DNA of 64,000 bases, taken from the NCBI GenBank assembly GCA_008711295.1, contig VUYV01000102.1:2107541-2171540 (forward strand). The letters are read 5' to 3'. Positions 26,500 through 36,680 of this stretch are shown piece by piece; the stretch's first letter is position 1; the number at the start of each line of letters is the position of its first letter. This DNA is from Anarhynchus alexandrinus (Eukaryota > Chordata > Aves > Charadriiformes > Charadriidae). A program made the position numbers and the translations under genes. A model generated the notes under the pieces. It did not search any database, was not told the DNA's origin, and saw nothing but the letters and a program-made list of their open reading frames with translations.

Positions 26500-27600
26500 T
26501 AGCACCCCCATATAATTTTCAGAATGTGGTATTACTGGTAAAGGTCTACCACTCAAAACCTGTGGATCAAACAGTTTTTCAAAATTACTTTTAGGTCTGT
26601 GAGGGAAGATGGCAAATTCCTTTATACATATAGAAGAGCACGTACAACATATAAGACTAAATTTCAGTGTACAGTGTCCTTGCAAAGGAGCAAGTACAAT
26701 CCATCTTTTTTGCAACCTAATCATTTGGTCCCCCAACTTGATGGTACCAGAGCATTCTCAGCTCCCCCTGAGGTCAACAGACATGGAGGGTGGATATCAT
26801 TGTTCAACATCCCCCCATCATTCAACATCCATCCTCCCATCTTTTGAAGTTATATCCCACTGTACCAGAAGGAATCCAGGATTCATGGGGGTTAAAAAAA
26901 GTAGTGAGCGTGAAGGAGCTTGACTCCATGTCATGAAGGAGCTCATGTGAGTGATGGAATCTTTGCTTTCCAACTCTTGCTCATAACAAAGTTGCTGTGT
27001 TGATCTCCATGGTAGTTCGACACAGGCTTTGGAGGGTCTGTGGGTCCATGGCACTCAGTTATGGAATCACATACCTGATTGCTTCCTCTCCTTGATCCAT
27101 GAATGTAATCTCTTTTTCCACGTTGGTACAACTGGTTCTTCCCCTAGGGCACTGCAGCTTTATTCCCCTCTGATATCTATGTGGCGACATAAGTTTGATA
27201 CCACCCAGCCCAAAGTGATGTCTTGTTAAATATAGCTGGAAACACTCATTTTGAACAGAATGAATAAGTTAAATGTCTACACCCAAGGTAATTATTTGGT
27301 TTATAGCTGTGATCCAAGTCTCACAGGGCCATGTCACTCAGGATTGCAATTTGCAGTTAATCACAGGGGGAAAAAATGGGATTTCAAACATGCTTTTATA
27401 TTTTGTGCTTTTGCTAAGCTTATGCATCCCCCATGCACATTACTTTTGCTCTTCTGACCAATATTCGTATGTGCCAAACTCTCCCCACGCACTGCACACA
27501 GAACTTGGACTTTGAATACCAAGTTAAGTACAAAAAGGCTTTTATTTCCTTGGCCTGAGTGAATTAGAGAAATTGTCAAAAGATGGTTTTGGCAGAACAG
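26500..27600. other. Unexplained GC-richer, ORF-dense block
   Basis: This kilobase is visibly less AT-rich than its flanks and carries overlapping ORFs on both strands. One minus-strand ORF (26473-26736) ends in a protein-like stretch containing RPLPVIPHSENY. The block could be an old solo LTR or other repeat in minus orientation, or a relic of a gene. No LTR ends or target duplication were found by eye, so no class is assigned. Confidence 0.25.
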
Positions 27601-30422
27601 AAATAACTTATATTAAGGCCTGAACCATCGGATTATCTCTTCTCTAGATATTTGCAGCACGGAATAAATTTAGAGACTATAAATATTGAATTTAAAATAT
27701 CAATAATTTTTATTATGCAAAAAATAGCCTGTTTTGAACATTGGATTTCAAATATTCACTCATTATTATTTTACTCCGTTATATACATATCAATCTTCAC
27801 AAGCAGAAAAAAAACAAAGAAACGCAAAGAGTTTCATTAAGAATCTGAACATGAAACCTAGTTTATTTTGAGGATCTAAGTTCCATGGGTAAGGAATGGA
27901 CTAAAATTAAATATTTATGCCTTCCTTTTTGTTATAAAATTGTTGCAAAATATTAAAAAAACCCAACACTAAACACTTCTTGTTGTCAAGAAAATCGTGG
28001 CACTTTACTGACAAGAGTATAAGGTCAGAGTTATGATCAAGTTACCATAGTTTAACAAGTAACTGTATATGAGCTGAGTCTCAGCGATATCCTGTGTGCT
28101 TGCATCAGTATTTTAATTTTGCTTAATTCATCTTCACTGTGGTCTGGGCCACGTTGAATCCTTTCACAGTTGCTGCAGTTTGTAATTCCTCAACTACAGA
28201 CCAGCATTTAAATAACTGCTGTCTGTATTCTACCCCATCAGCCTCACTGGGTTTCTTTCCACCTAACCTGACAGTGCTAATAAATTTGGCTGCGTAAAAG
28301 GGAGAACTGACTGATGTGAAAGCACGTAGCTTAGTAGCAGAGGAGTAGGGTTATGTGAACTTTTATAACTCTTCAGATAATATTCTTTACTTCACTGAAC
28401 AAGTTTATATCCTTGATTGTTTCGAATGAAACAGCTGCTCTATGTTGAATCGCACTTGTAGAAACTAAGCACGGCTTTTCAGGAGAAATGAGAAAGAAAT
28501 TCTGGGACAAAAGGAAGCAGGGATTGCCCAAGGCATGCTTTGGTTTGCCTTAAAGATATGAAGTGTACAGAAAGTAATTTGGGGAGTTTAAAATGTTTCT
28601 TATAAATTCTCATCTAATTTTTGACAGATGTCAGTTAATGGTAAATTGAATTTTTCCCTTAGGACACCCATCCCTTTGAGGCAATGTCTTCTGAATATGG
28701 AGTCAGGTCAAATGCGGACCACAGGAAAGGAAAATATGGCAGCAGGAGAGGCTACTTTCTATCAGGGCTTTTAAGTGGGAGGAAAAAATCATTACTCTTG
28801 AGCAACTTGTTTGTTCTTTGAGAAGCCAAATGTATAGACAAACCTACCAGACTCACATTTCTCCCCAAAAGTCCTACTAAATTTCGTGTTAAAGATACTT
28901 GTCTTCATGATATGAAAGCCATTAAATGGTTGACATTTAACATGGGTAGTACCTAATAGTATAACGATTGACATCATTATACAAGGAAGAAGAAAAACTT
29001 ATACTAACTCATTAATGAACATTTGGGTTGCCCAGTGGGAAAATCCTGGCAGAATGGTATGTATCATGTTAAAATTCAAACACGAAAGATGACAAATCTG
29101 AGGAACAAAGTGCGGACACTAATACAAAGCTGCGTACCCTTCTCTAATCCCTTACAGTAACTTTCTATTTCAGTACCATTACTGTGAACTGATCATTAAT
29201 TCGTTTGGTAGCAAGGCACAAATTTAATGATCAGTACAAAGACATCTACAGCTTCATTAAAACTCTTAAAAGTACATGTATAGATATCTGCAAATTAGAA
29301 TGGTACAAATAAGATATTTATGTTTTGCTTCTCAATTAATGTATAGACTGCTACCTTGAGTAATTTTCATTTTTAAAAAATATTTTAAATTATGTCAGTT
29401 CCCATTCCCTTTTCTAAACTGTGTTGTTTCAATTTGTGAAGGTAATAAATAGATTAAATTCTTTAAAAACATGCCTTTTAGGTAAAACAAGAAAAAAACC
29501 CAAACCTTAGATATTCCATTATTGCAGTTGATGTCCTTTTAAGAGCCTTTTGTACATGACACACAGGTAGAGGAAGTTAACATGGTATTGCCAAGGTATA
29601 TTAAACTTTCTTAAAGAGTGCGATAGAAAAACATACTGAGATACTGTCTTAAAAGCAAATACTTTTGCTTATTATTTTAAGAAGAGGTCCACAATCTTCA
29701 GCACACTCTACCTAGAGAGTGGTGGCTGTTCATATTAATGAGATGAATCCTGGAAGTTTACAATACTTCTGAACTGTGAGTTTCAGAAATAAAGAAAAAA
29801 GTAAAAATATTACAAGCCTGCAAGATGTCTCATGCATACGACATCACCTTTAAAATATCACATCTGAAGTAAAATATACACTCACAAAAACCTCCCCATA
29901 GTATAAAACATTAACTTGTTTCATTCATTCAATTTTCCGTAAGGAACCTTTGGATCAGTACAAACATGTAACAGACTCTATCAACCGATATTGCAAAATC
30001 CTAGAAATTATTAGTATTTCAAATATAAAGAAAATACAGATGTATAGTAAAAGATTTCATGTTAACACTAATATCTCTGATTATGATAAAAAATGACAGG
30101 AGCTACTGTAGGTAGCAACATAAAATTATATGCTTTGTGTAATTTTTCCTTAATTGTTCTTGTTTGTTTACATGCATTATCAACATTTTAAGGGGTAATA
30201 GCTTGTTTCAGTAAGAATATAAATACATATTAGATCAAATGGAAACACAAATAATATTATCCAAAGAAAGCCTCACCAGGGTTCCTATTCTTTGATCTTG
30301 GTTTCTCAGCTTAAAGCTGTAGAAATTCCCACAGCTGTTGCAAAATTTGAACCCAAGAAGCAATAATAAAAAAATAAATTTTATTCTCCCAACATTTTGT
30401 TTATTTACTTATTGAACATCAC

Positions 30423-30441
30423 AAAAAAAAAAAAAAAAAAA
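30423..30441 (+). repeat. Poly(A) run
   Basis: Nineteen consecutive A residues. No recognisable retroposed sequence lies upstream. Confidence 0.9.
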
Positions 30442-31276
30442 GGGGTGTCTGGTTTGTGACATTTTTGCGTTGATCTAGTTGTTATGAAAGTGAAAGGTCA
30501 TTCAACAAAATGCAAATCTCTCTAAATAAGCTGGTTTCCTTTTACAGTCTGTGAAAGAAACAGACACTTTTAAGAAGCAATTTACTTCAGGTTTTGAACT
30601 TCTGCTTTAGTATTAGATGAAATATGCCTTGGAAATGTATACTTCTTTCAGCTGTTTGAAAAGGAAGCCTAAGTTGGCCAGATGTCTAAAATGAGGTAAA
30701 GTGAATCCCACCCAGACTTTCTATTGTTTGAAATTGTTCCATCAGCTGGTGAAAAATATCAGACTTTTTTTTTTTTTTTAGCATTTTGGAAAGAATAGTA
30801 TATATTTTTAACACTTAATTCAGTTCCGGCTTTTTTGTTTCTACTCTCACTACAGCATGTATTATTTCATACCAGCAACTCCTTAGCATTTCACTTCATT
30901 TTATTCCCCTTGTTACTGATATTTGATAGATGACTTTCAGTCAGACCAAGGGCAGAAGGGGAAGAATTAGGCAGAAAATCATTTATTCCAATGAAGACTC
31001 AAAATGCTCACATTTATTTGCCACATTTGGTATTCTATCATCTTGTAGTGAACCTATAATGAACAGTTGTAGACATGTGCTAGAAAACTTCTGGCTGATC
31101 CTACACAAATTAGTTTAGTAGATATCCAGTTTAGTACATATCCAGGTATTTATTGAGCCTAAGTAACAGCTGAACAGCAGTAAAAAGACTGAAGTAAAAA
31201 AGGGGTTTAAGTGTGTTTAGTTCCTCCTAAGTTTAAGCACTTACTTCCTTTATTGTATAAAGTCTAAACAAATTCA

Positions 31277-31281
31277 ACCAC
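31277..31281 (+). repeat. Target site duplication, left copy (LTR 1)
   Basis: ACCAC lies immediately before the TG of the LTR and is repeated exactly at 31870-31874. Confidence 0.85.
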
Positions 31282-31869
31282 TGTACTGGTTTTGGCTGGG
31301 ATAGAGTTAACTTTCTTCATAGTAGCTGGTATGGGGTTATGCTTCAGATTTGTGATGAAAACAGTGTTGATAACTGTTTAGCTATTGCAGAGCAGTGCTT
31401 GCACAGCATCAAGGCCTTTTCTGCTTCTCACACTGCCCCACCAGCAACAAGCCTGGGGATGCACAAGATGCTGGGAGGGCACACAGCCGGGACAGCTGAC
31501 CTCAGCTGACCGAGGGATATCTCACACATTATGATGTTGTGCTCAGCAATAAAAGCTGGGGGACGAAGAAACAAAGAGGAGGACATTTGAGTTATGGCGT
31601 TTGCCTTCCCAAGTAGCTGTTACGCATGATGGAGCCCTGCCTTCCTGGAGATGGTTAAACATCTGCCTGCTGATGGGGAGTACTGAATTAATTCTTTATT
31701 TTTTTATTTGTTTACAGACACAACTTTTGCTTTACCTATTAAACTGCCTTTATCTCAACTCATGAGCTTTCTCGCTTTTAACCTTCCGATTCTCTCCCTC
31801 ATCCCTTTGGTGGGGAGTGGGAGAGGGGCTGTGTGGTAGTTAGCTGTCCACCAGGGTTAATCTACAACA
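31282..31869 (+). mobile_element. Solo LTR of an avian endogenous retrovirus, ERVL-like (copy 1)
   Basis: This is a 588-bp solo LTR beginning TGTACTGG and ending CTACAACA. A perfect 5-bp duplication (ACCAC) flanks it, so both ends are certain. A 5-bp duplication is typical of the ERVL class. I recall this LTR type as common in neoavian genomes but cannot name the exact subfamily. An AATAAA at 31548-31553 lies in a GCAATAAAAGC context and could serve as a TATA-like or polyadenylation signal, so I give the orientation as +. No gag, pol or env sequence is attached. The element was therefore reduced to one LTR, presumably by recombination between its two LTRs. Confidence 0.88.
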
Positions 31870-31874
31870 ACCAC
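31870..31874 (+). repeat. Target site duplication, right copy (LTR 1)
   Basis: ACCAC follows the final CA of the LTR and matches 31277-31281 exactly. Confidence 0.85.
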
Positions 31875-32486
31875 ACAGTGCAGTGGGGTCTGCACCTATT
31901 CCTGTGCTCCATAACTCAGACAGAAACTTGAGCTGGGATCCTCAGTAGCACATTATAAAAACACCAGTGCCTGAGCTCACATGATCTCCTGCTAGAGTTC
32001 GGGTCTTTTTCATACCTTTTTCTTGTGTCCTTCTAAACATAAACCCTTGGAACTCAATGGGTAGTGACTTATAAAAAATGCATCTGCTTTACGTTATAGT
32101 CTCCTGCTAATTTACATGATAATACCATCAGGAAGTGAGTTGTGTCTCATTGCATTTTCTTTGCAAAGGTTGACCAAAACTGTAAGGATGAGTCAAAATT
32201 TTCTTGACAAGATTAACTATCACAGTTATGAGCTTGTTGCAAATTTTGAATTATCTCTGATTTTTGCTCTATATCTCTGCTTAGTATTTTTGCTTTGATT
32301 CAAGCTTTGTGGAAGAATCCCTTTCAAGCCCTCCAGTTGCCAGGAATTCGGTAAGAGGTCAGAGTTCTGAGAAAAACTATTGTAATTTAGAGAGCTCCTT
32401 TTCTTTCCAGTACTGCCCATTTTGCGTGAAATTGGTTTCTGACTTAATTCTTTACTTGCAGGCTTAATTTTTTTTATTCTGGTTGT
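31875..32486. other. Spacer between the two solo LTRs
   Basis: About 610 bases of AT-rich single-copy-looking DNA separate the two insertions. No retroviral coding sequence was recognised in it, which argues that the two LTRs are independent insertions and not the ends of one provirus. Confidence 0.7.
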
Positions 32487-32491
32487 ACATT
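32487..32491 (+). repeat. Target site duplication, left copy (LTR 2)
   Basis: ACATT precedes the terminal TG. The right-hand copy at 33087-33091 is ACACT, one transition apart. Confidence 0.7.
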
Positions 32492-33086
32492 TGTCGTGAT
32501 TTAATCCCAGCCGGCAACTAAGCCCTACACAGCCACTCTCTCGTTCCTCCTCAGTGGGATGGGGAGAGAATTGGAAGAGTAAAAGTGAGAAATACTCATG
32601 GCTTGAGATAAAGACAGTTTAATAGGTAGAGCAAAAGCCGCACACACAAGCAAAGCAAAACAAGGAATTCATTCACTACTTCCCGTGGGCAGGCAGGTGT
32701 TCAGCCATCTCCAGGAAAGCAGGGCTCCATCATGTGTAATGGTTACTTGGGAAGACAAACACTATAACTTGGGACATTCCCCCCTTCATTCTTCTTCCCC
32801 CAGATTTTATTGCTGAGCACAACAGCATATGGTATGGAATATTCCTTTGATCAGTTGGGATCAGATGCCCCAGCTATGTCTCCTCCCAACTTCTGATACA
32901 TGCCCAGCCTGCACACTGGTGGGGCGGAGTGAGAAGCCAAAAAGACCTTGACTTTGTGCAAGCACTGCTCAGCAATAACTAAAACATGTCTGTATTATCA
33001 ACACTGTTTTCAGCACAAATCCAAAACTTAGCCCCATACTAGCTACTATGAAGAAAGTTAACTCTATCCCAGACAAAACCAGCACA
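32492..33086 (-). mobile_element. Solo LTR, same family as copy 1, opposite orientation (copy 2)
   Basis: This 595-bp LTR begins TGTCGTGATT and ends CCAGCACA on the + strand. Its reverse complement aligns by eye with copy 1 over essentially the whole length. Shared blocks include the GGGATAGAGTTAAC start, the GTGCTCAGCAATAAAA block (as TTTATT at 32806-32811 here), the GATGGAGCCCTG block and the TATTAAACTG block. The flanking ACATT/ACACT duplication differs at one base, consistent with an old insertion. No internal retroviral genes are present. Orientation is given relative to copy 1. Confidence 0.86.
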
Positions 33087-33091
33087 ACACT
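33087..33091 (+). repeat. Target site duplication, right copy (LTR 2)
   Basis: ACACT follows the terminal CA and differs from the left copy ACATT by one transition. Confidence 0.65.
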
Positions 33092-34041
33092 TAAGTGTCA
33101 GAAAGCTTTGATCTCTTTTACTACTGCATAACCCTGCTTTTGTTCATTGATGGTACTGCTTTTCTAAATGCTTTTTGCTGGTTTATTTTTTTTCTTTCAA
33201 ATATCCTCTAAAATAAGAATCCTCTTGGATGATAATTTTTAGGAAGAGACTGAATTCCATACTTTTTTTTTTTACTATGTTTTTCTTTTTTGAGTTTGGA
33301 AGCTAATTTCTGTAAAAAGTACCCTTTTGGTTATACTTCAGTTTTGCAGTTTATGGAGGTACATCTTTCACTGATCCATCAAAACAAGTTTTGCTACCTG
33401 TTTTTTTCGACCTGACTCCCCAGAACTATGAAGGGGTGGAAGTATTTATTCTCTCTGAGGAACAGCACGACAATCAGTAGGGAACATGACTCATTCACTG
33501 TTACTGCTACTCTTAAGGACCAACATTCTTTGATAGTTGAAGAAGCCTCGTTGGTCTCACCTGTAAAAGCAACAACCTGAGTACGAAAAAACTGTTGAAA
33601 AGGTATGTTCAGAAAAGCTATAGCAAAGATAGACAATTTCCTTTACTAGATGAATGTACTATTTCACTAAATTGCTTTTCGGGGTTTTTTTTTGGTTTTG
33701 AGAGGTTTTTTTAAGTAGAGCTTGATATTTTATGCTGTTAAAGTAAATCTCAAAAAGTAAATCAAATATAACCCGACCTCATGTGAGACGTGCTGAAGTT
33801 GGGTATTCTTTCTCACCTTGCAAACAACAAATAAGCATTTAATCCAGTAAGAACAGATTTCTTTGTGGCAACAGTTATGTATTAAGACATGGGCAACAGA
33901 TCAGTCTTTTTTTTTCTGAGGCAATAAATTACTGTTTCACTTTTTAGAACAAATTATTTTATTCTTTCATGCTACCTAACCATTAATAAATATATCTCTG
34001 TCTTTGTGATAGTTCTAACAAATATTGTCTCCTCTTAGATA
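33092..34041. other. AT-rich non-coding stretch
   Basis: No gene or mobile element was recognised. Short T-rich tracts occur near 33.26 and 33.69 kb. Confidence 0.6.
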
Positions 34042-34211
34042 TCATAGAATCATAGAATGGTTTAGGTTGGAGAGGACCTTGAAGATCATCGAGTTCCAAC
34101 TCCCCTGCCATGGGCAGGGACACCTCCCACTAGACCAGGTTGCCCAAGGCCACATCTAGCCTGGCCTTAAACACCTCCAGGGATGGGACCTCAACAACAT
34201 CTCTGGGCAAC
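34042..34211 (-). mobile_element. CR1 3' end, short truncated copy
   Basis: The left edge carries the inverted octamers (TCATAGAATCATAGAATGG), followed by the conserved CR1 3' UTR read on the minus strand (TTTAGGTTGGA, ACCAGGTTGCCCAAGG and CTCCAGGGATGGGACCTCAAC blocks). Recognisable similarity stops near 34211. The copy is therefore about 170 bp and severely 5'-truncated. Confidence 0.93.
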
Positions 34212-34733
34212 TCTAGCAGTTCTTCCTGTTTTCATGATCTTCACCTAGTTTTAAAATCTAGTTCTAAATATGACATAATCAGTGTATCTGGAATCTATGC
34301 CAAGATTTAGTGTCCACACTGATTATTTAGCTATTAGCTGCAATTAGTGTCCTTGATCACTGTGTGAAGTAGTATCTGAGCAGAACAGATGGAGTTTATT
34401 GTTATAAGTCTCCAGATGTCTGTAAAGAACCTGGGCAATGCTATTAGCTGGTTGCTCATACTACCAGCACCTTCCTTCTCCTGTGACATATAATTTGGCA
34501 CGGGTATAACCAACCAAACAAGTAGCTCATGTTTCCGGGCCCTGGGGACAGAATAGCTAATGATGTTAAGTAAGGTAGTAGTTTATGTGATCACAGAAAG
34601 TGGTCCACAACTGACCTATGATACGCATCAGGCTCCTACTGCTGATCAGTCAGCACAGCTGACCAGTACGCATTGTCAGACGCATTTGTTTGCTGTTCTG
34701 AAAAATCTTTTGACGTCCTGCATAACAGCGACA

Positions 34734-34799
34734 GTAGTACACAGGACAGTGCTGATGTATGGTAGTACACAGGTTTGAGCTGATGTATATTAGTACAAC
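34734..34799 (+). repeat. Imperfect 28-bp tandem repeat
   Basis: Two 28-bp units (34734-34761 and 34762-34789) share the GTAGTACACAGG start and the GCTGATGTAT end. A partial third unit beginning TTAGTACA follows. Confidence 0.7.
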
Positions 34800-36194
34800 T
34801 GCTCTGACTTCTGGCCTAAAAGCTTTTTGGAGGGGAAAAGCAGGGTAAAGGCAGGGAGTGGAAGGGCTTGGGAATATTCAAAACTAAAAGGCAATCATGG
34901 ATGCTTTAGACTTCTTTACTTTTACTATAATTTAAATTTCTCTTCATTCCTTTTTTCTTTTATCAGTTTCCTATCACCCACTGTTGAAACAGATGAATAT
35001 TTAATTATGAACCTGTGTACTCAAAGGAACCATAGTAGAGAAAAAACCCTTCTAATTAGTAATTCACTCTGTTTCTGTGACACTGAAGTATTGCTTCCTA
35101 CAGTGTCTTTGTCCAGATGAGTTTTAAGTGCTCTACACGTTTTGGCCTCCACACTTTTCTTAGCAGTCATTATGACAACATAATCACACCTCATTGTCAG
35201 AAAGTTTATACAGATGTTCAAACAAAATATCCCTCCTGAACTTTCATTCTCACCATCTTATATCTCTGATAACACTTGAACTAATTCTTGCTCTATTGTT
35301 GGTGTATGTGGCCTCCAAAGGCTTCACATGGCAATATCCTGTCTTTTACAAGCTGAAAAGCTAATTATGTGTATAATGCTCAAGTGAATGGATCACTGCT
35401 TAATCCCTAAACTTATTTTCTCTTGGAAATCTGACCAAGAGTCATTATTTCTGCAACCATGTCTGCATTAGCTGGTTGAATAGCATAACAGAAATTAACC
35501 TGTAGAGCAAAACCATTGATGTTGAGCACCTGATGTTCACACTGGATTTGTTCTAAAGCACAATTTCAGAATGACTCTGGTTATGCAGACTTAAACCCCT
35601 TGATTTTGAATCCATCTTCCTGTCCAGAGTTATGTGAAAGCAACCCGGTTGTGTATGCAAACCAGAAAGAATTAAGTGGGGATGAGAGAGATGTTACTTT
35701 CAAAGCACAATCTAAAACAACAATGCAGAGGAAGGTGGTTCCAAAGTACCTAAATTGGAATTCAAACAGTGACTGCAACAAAACTACACATCGCAAATGA
35801 GATTATACATTTGGTCTATGACTTATTATCTCATGCAGTGAAAGTGCCCTTGTCACAATTCACTGTGGCCACTGGAAAGGCCAAATTCCAATTCAAGTTG
35901 CAGTATCCCAAGGGCCTTTTCATTTTAGTGTTTTGCAAGATTTCCTTTTTATTTAATACCCTTGCAATAGGTTATATATTCTCAAATGTATTCAGTTGCA
36001 ACTTCTCTGTTCCGAATCTCATATTAGGTGCAATCTATTTTAGTAATGGTAAAGATAATTAGCCATTGAAACAATGTACCTAGGGTAATGATAAATTCTC
36101 TAAAATGTGAAGTTTTAAAATTGAGAATAGATTTATTTCTCAAACAGAGGGCCTTGCTCATCCTAAAGTTATATAGAAATCACTTGTTAAAATT

Positions 36195-36275
36195 CTATAG
36201 TCTGTGTTATGCAGGAGGTCAGACTAGATGATCATTATAGTTCCTGCTGGTCTTAAAATTTATGGAACTGTGAAA
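36195..36275 (+). mobile_element. Probable 3' tail of an ancient CR1-like LINE
   Basis: The block with GGTCAGACTAGATGATCA, followed by a TTCCTGCTGGTCTTAAAAT-like run, resembles the conserved 3' end of old CR1/L3-type LINEs of reptiles and birds. It is short and diverged, and the family is named from memory. Confidence 0.5.
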
Positions 36276-36376
36276 CATTTTGATATTTTATGTGCATATT
36301 ACTAATTCTCAGTCTCTTTCTGTACTATTTCTTTTTCCTTGGAGGCTTTCATAACACCTCCCAAATGAATTTAGTA

Positions 36377-36680
36377 TTATCTCCGAATTTCATTTACATG
36401 CAGTAAATTCAGCTGAATATATTGCCATTTACCAGTGCACTGTTTGCAGTCCTTCAGCAAGTTTTCATTCTGTGTGACAGTGTTCATATCCATGCCAATT
36501 TGAATTAATTCTGTGAGTAAAATTTCATTTGACACTATATCAAATGCTTTAATAAAAGCTAGATATATCACATCTACTTCATTCCCCTCATCAACCGGTT
36601 TTGTCACTTTATCAAAACAACGTATTCATGTTTGTCTGGAATGATTTGTACTTTGCAAAGCTATTTTTAATTTTGATCAT
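36377..36680 (-). pseudogene. Fossil LINE reverse transcriptase fragment (CR1/L3-like)
   Basis: On the minus strand a 76-codon open frame (36377-36607) contains VDEGNEVDVIYLAFIKAFDIV, which matches the region leading into motif A of CR1/L3-type reverse transcriptases. The catalytic Asp of motif A is replaced by Ala (YLAF where YLDF is expected). Similarity continues 5' of the open frame, with FDKVT in the same frame beyond its first Met and a KYKSFQTN-like piece in another frame, separated by a stop. A weak LLKDCKQ piece follows downstream. It is much more decayed than the CR1 at 4-7 kb and has the opposite orientation to the nearby tail at 36.2 kb. It is a molecular fossil with no expected activity. 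Confidence 0.72.

Larger units (their letters stand above)
22496..31276. other. Gene desert with low-complexity tracts
   Basis: No gene is recognised. The stretch holds a TTC microsatellite (about 23219-23238), T-rich tracts near 24.06 and 24.94 kb, an A run at 30423-30441, and a GC-richer, ORF-dense block at about 26500-27600. Confidence 0.5.
34212..36376. other. AT-rich stretch with a small tandem repeat and an old LINE-like tail
   Basis: No gene is recognised. It contains a two-to-three-unit 28-bp tandem repeat near 34.73 kb and a possible ancient LINE 3' tail at about 36195-36275. Confidence 0.5.

Noticed and set aside
31282..33086. A provirus with two LTRs and a short internal region
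   Set aside because: The LTRs point in opposite directions, each has its own target duplication, and the spacer has no recognisable retroviral sequence.
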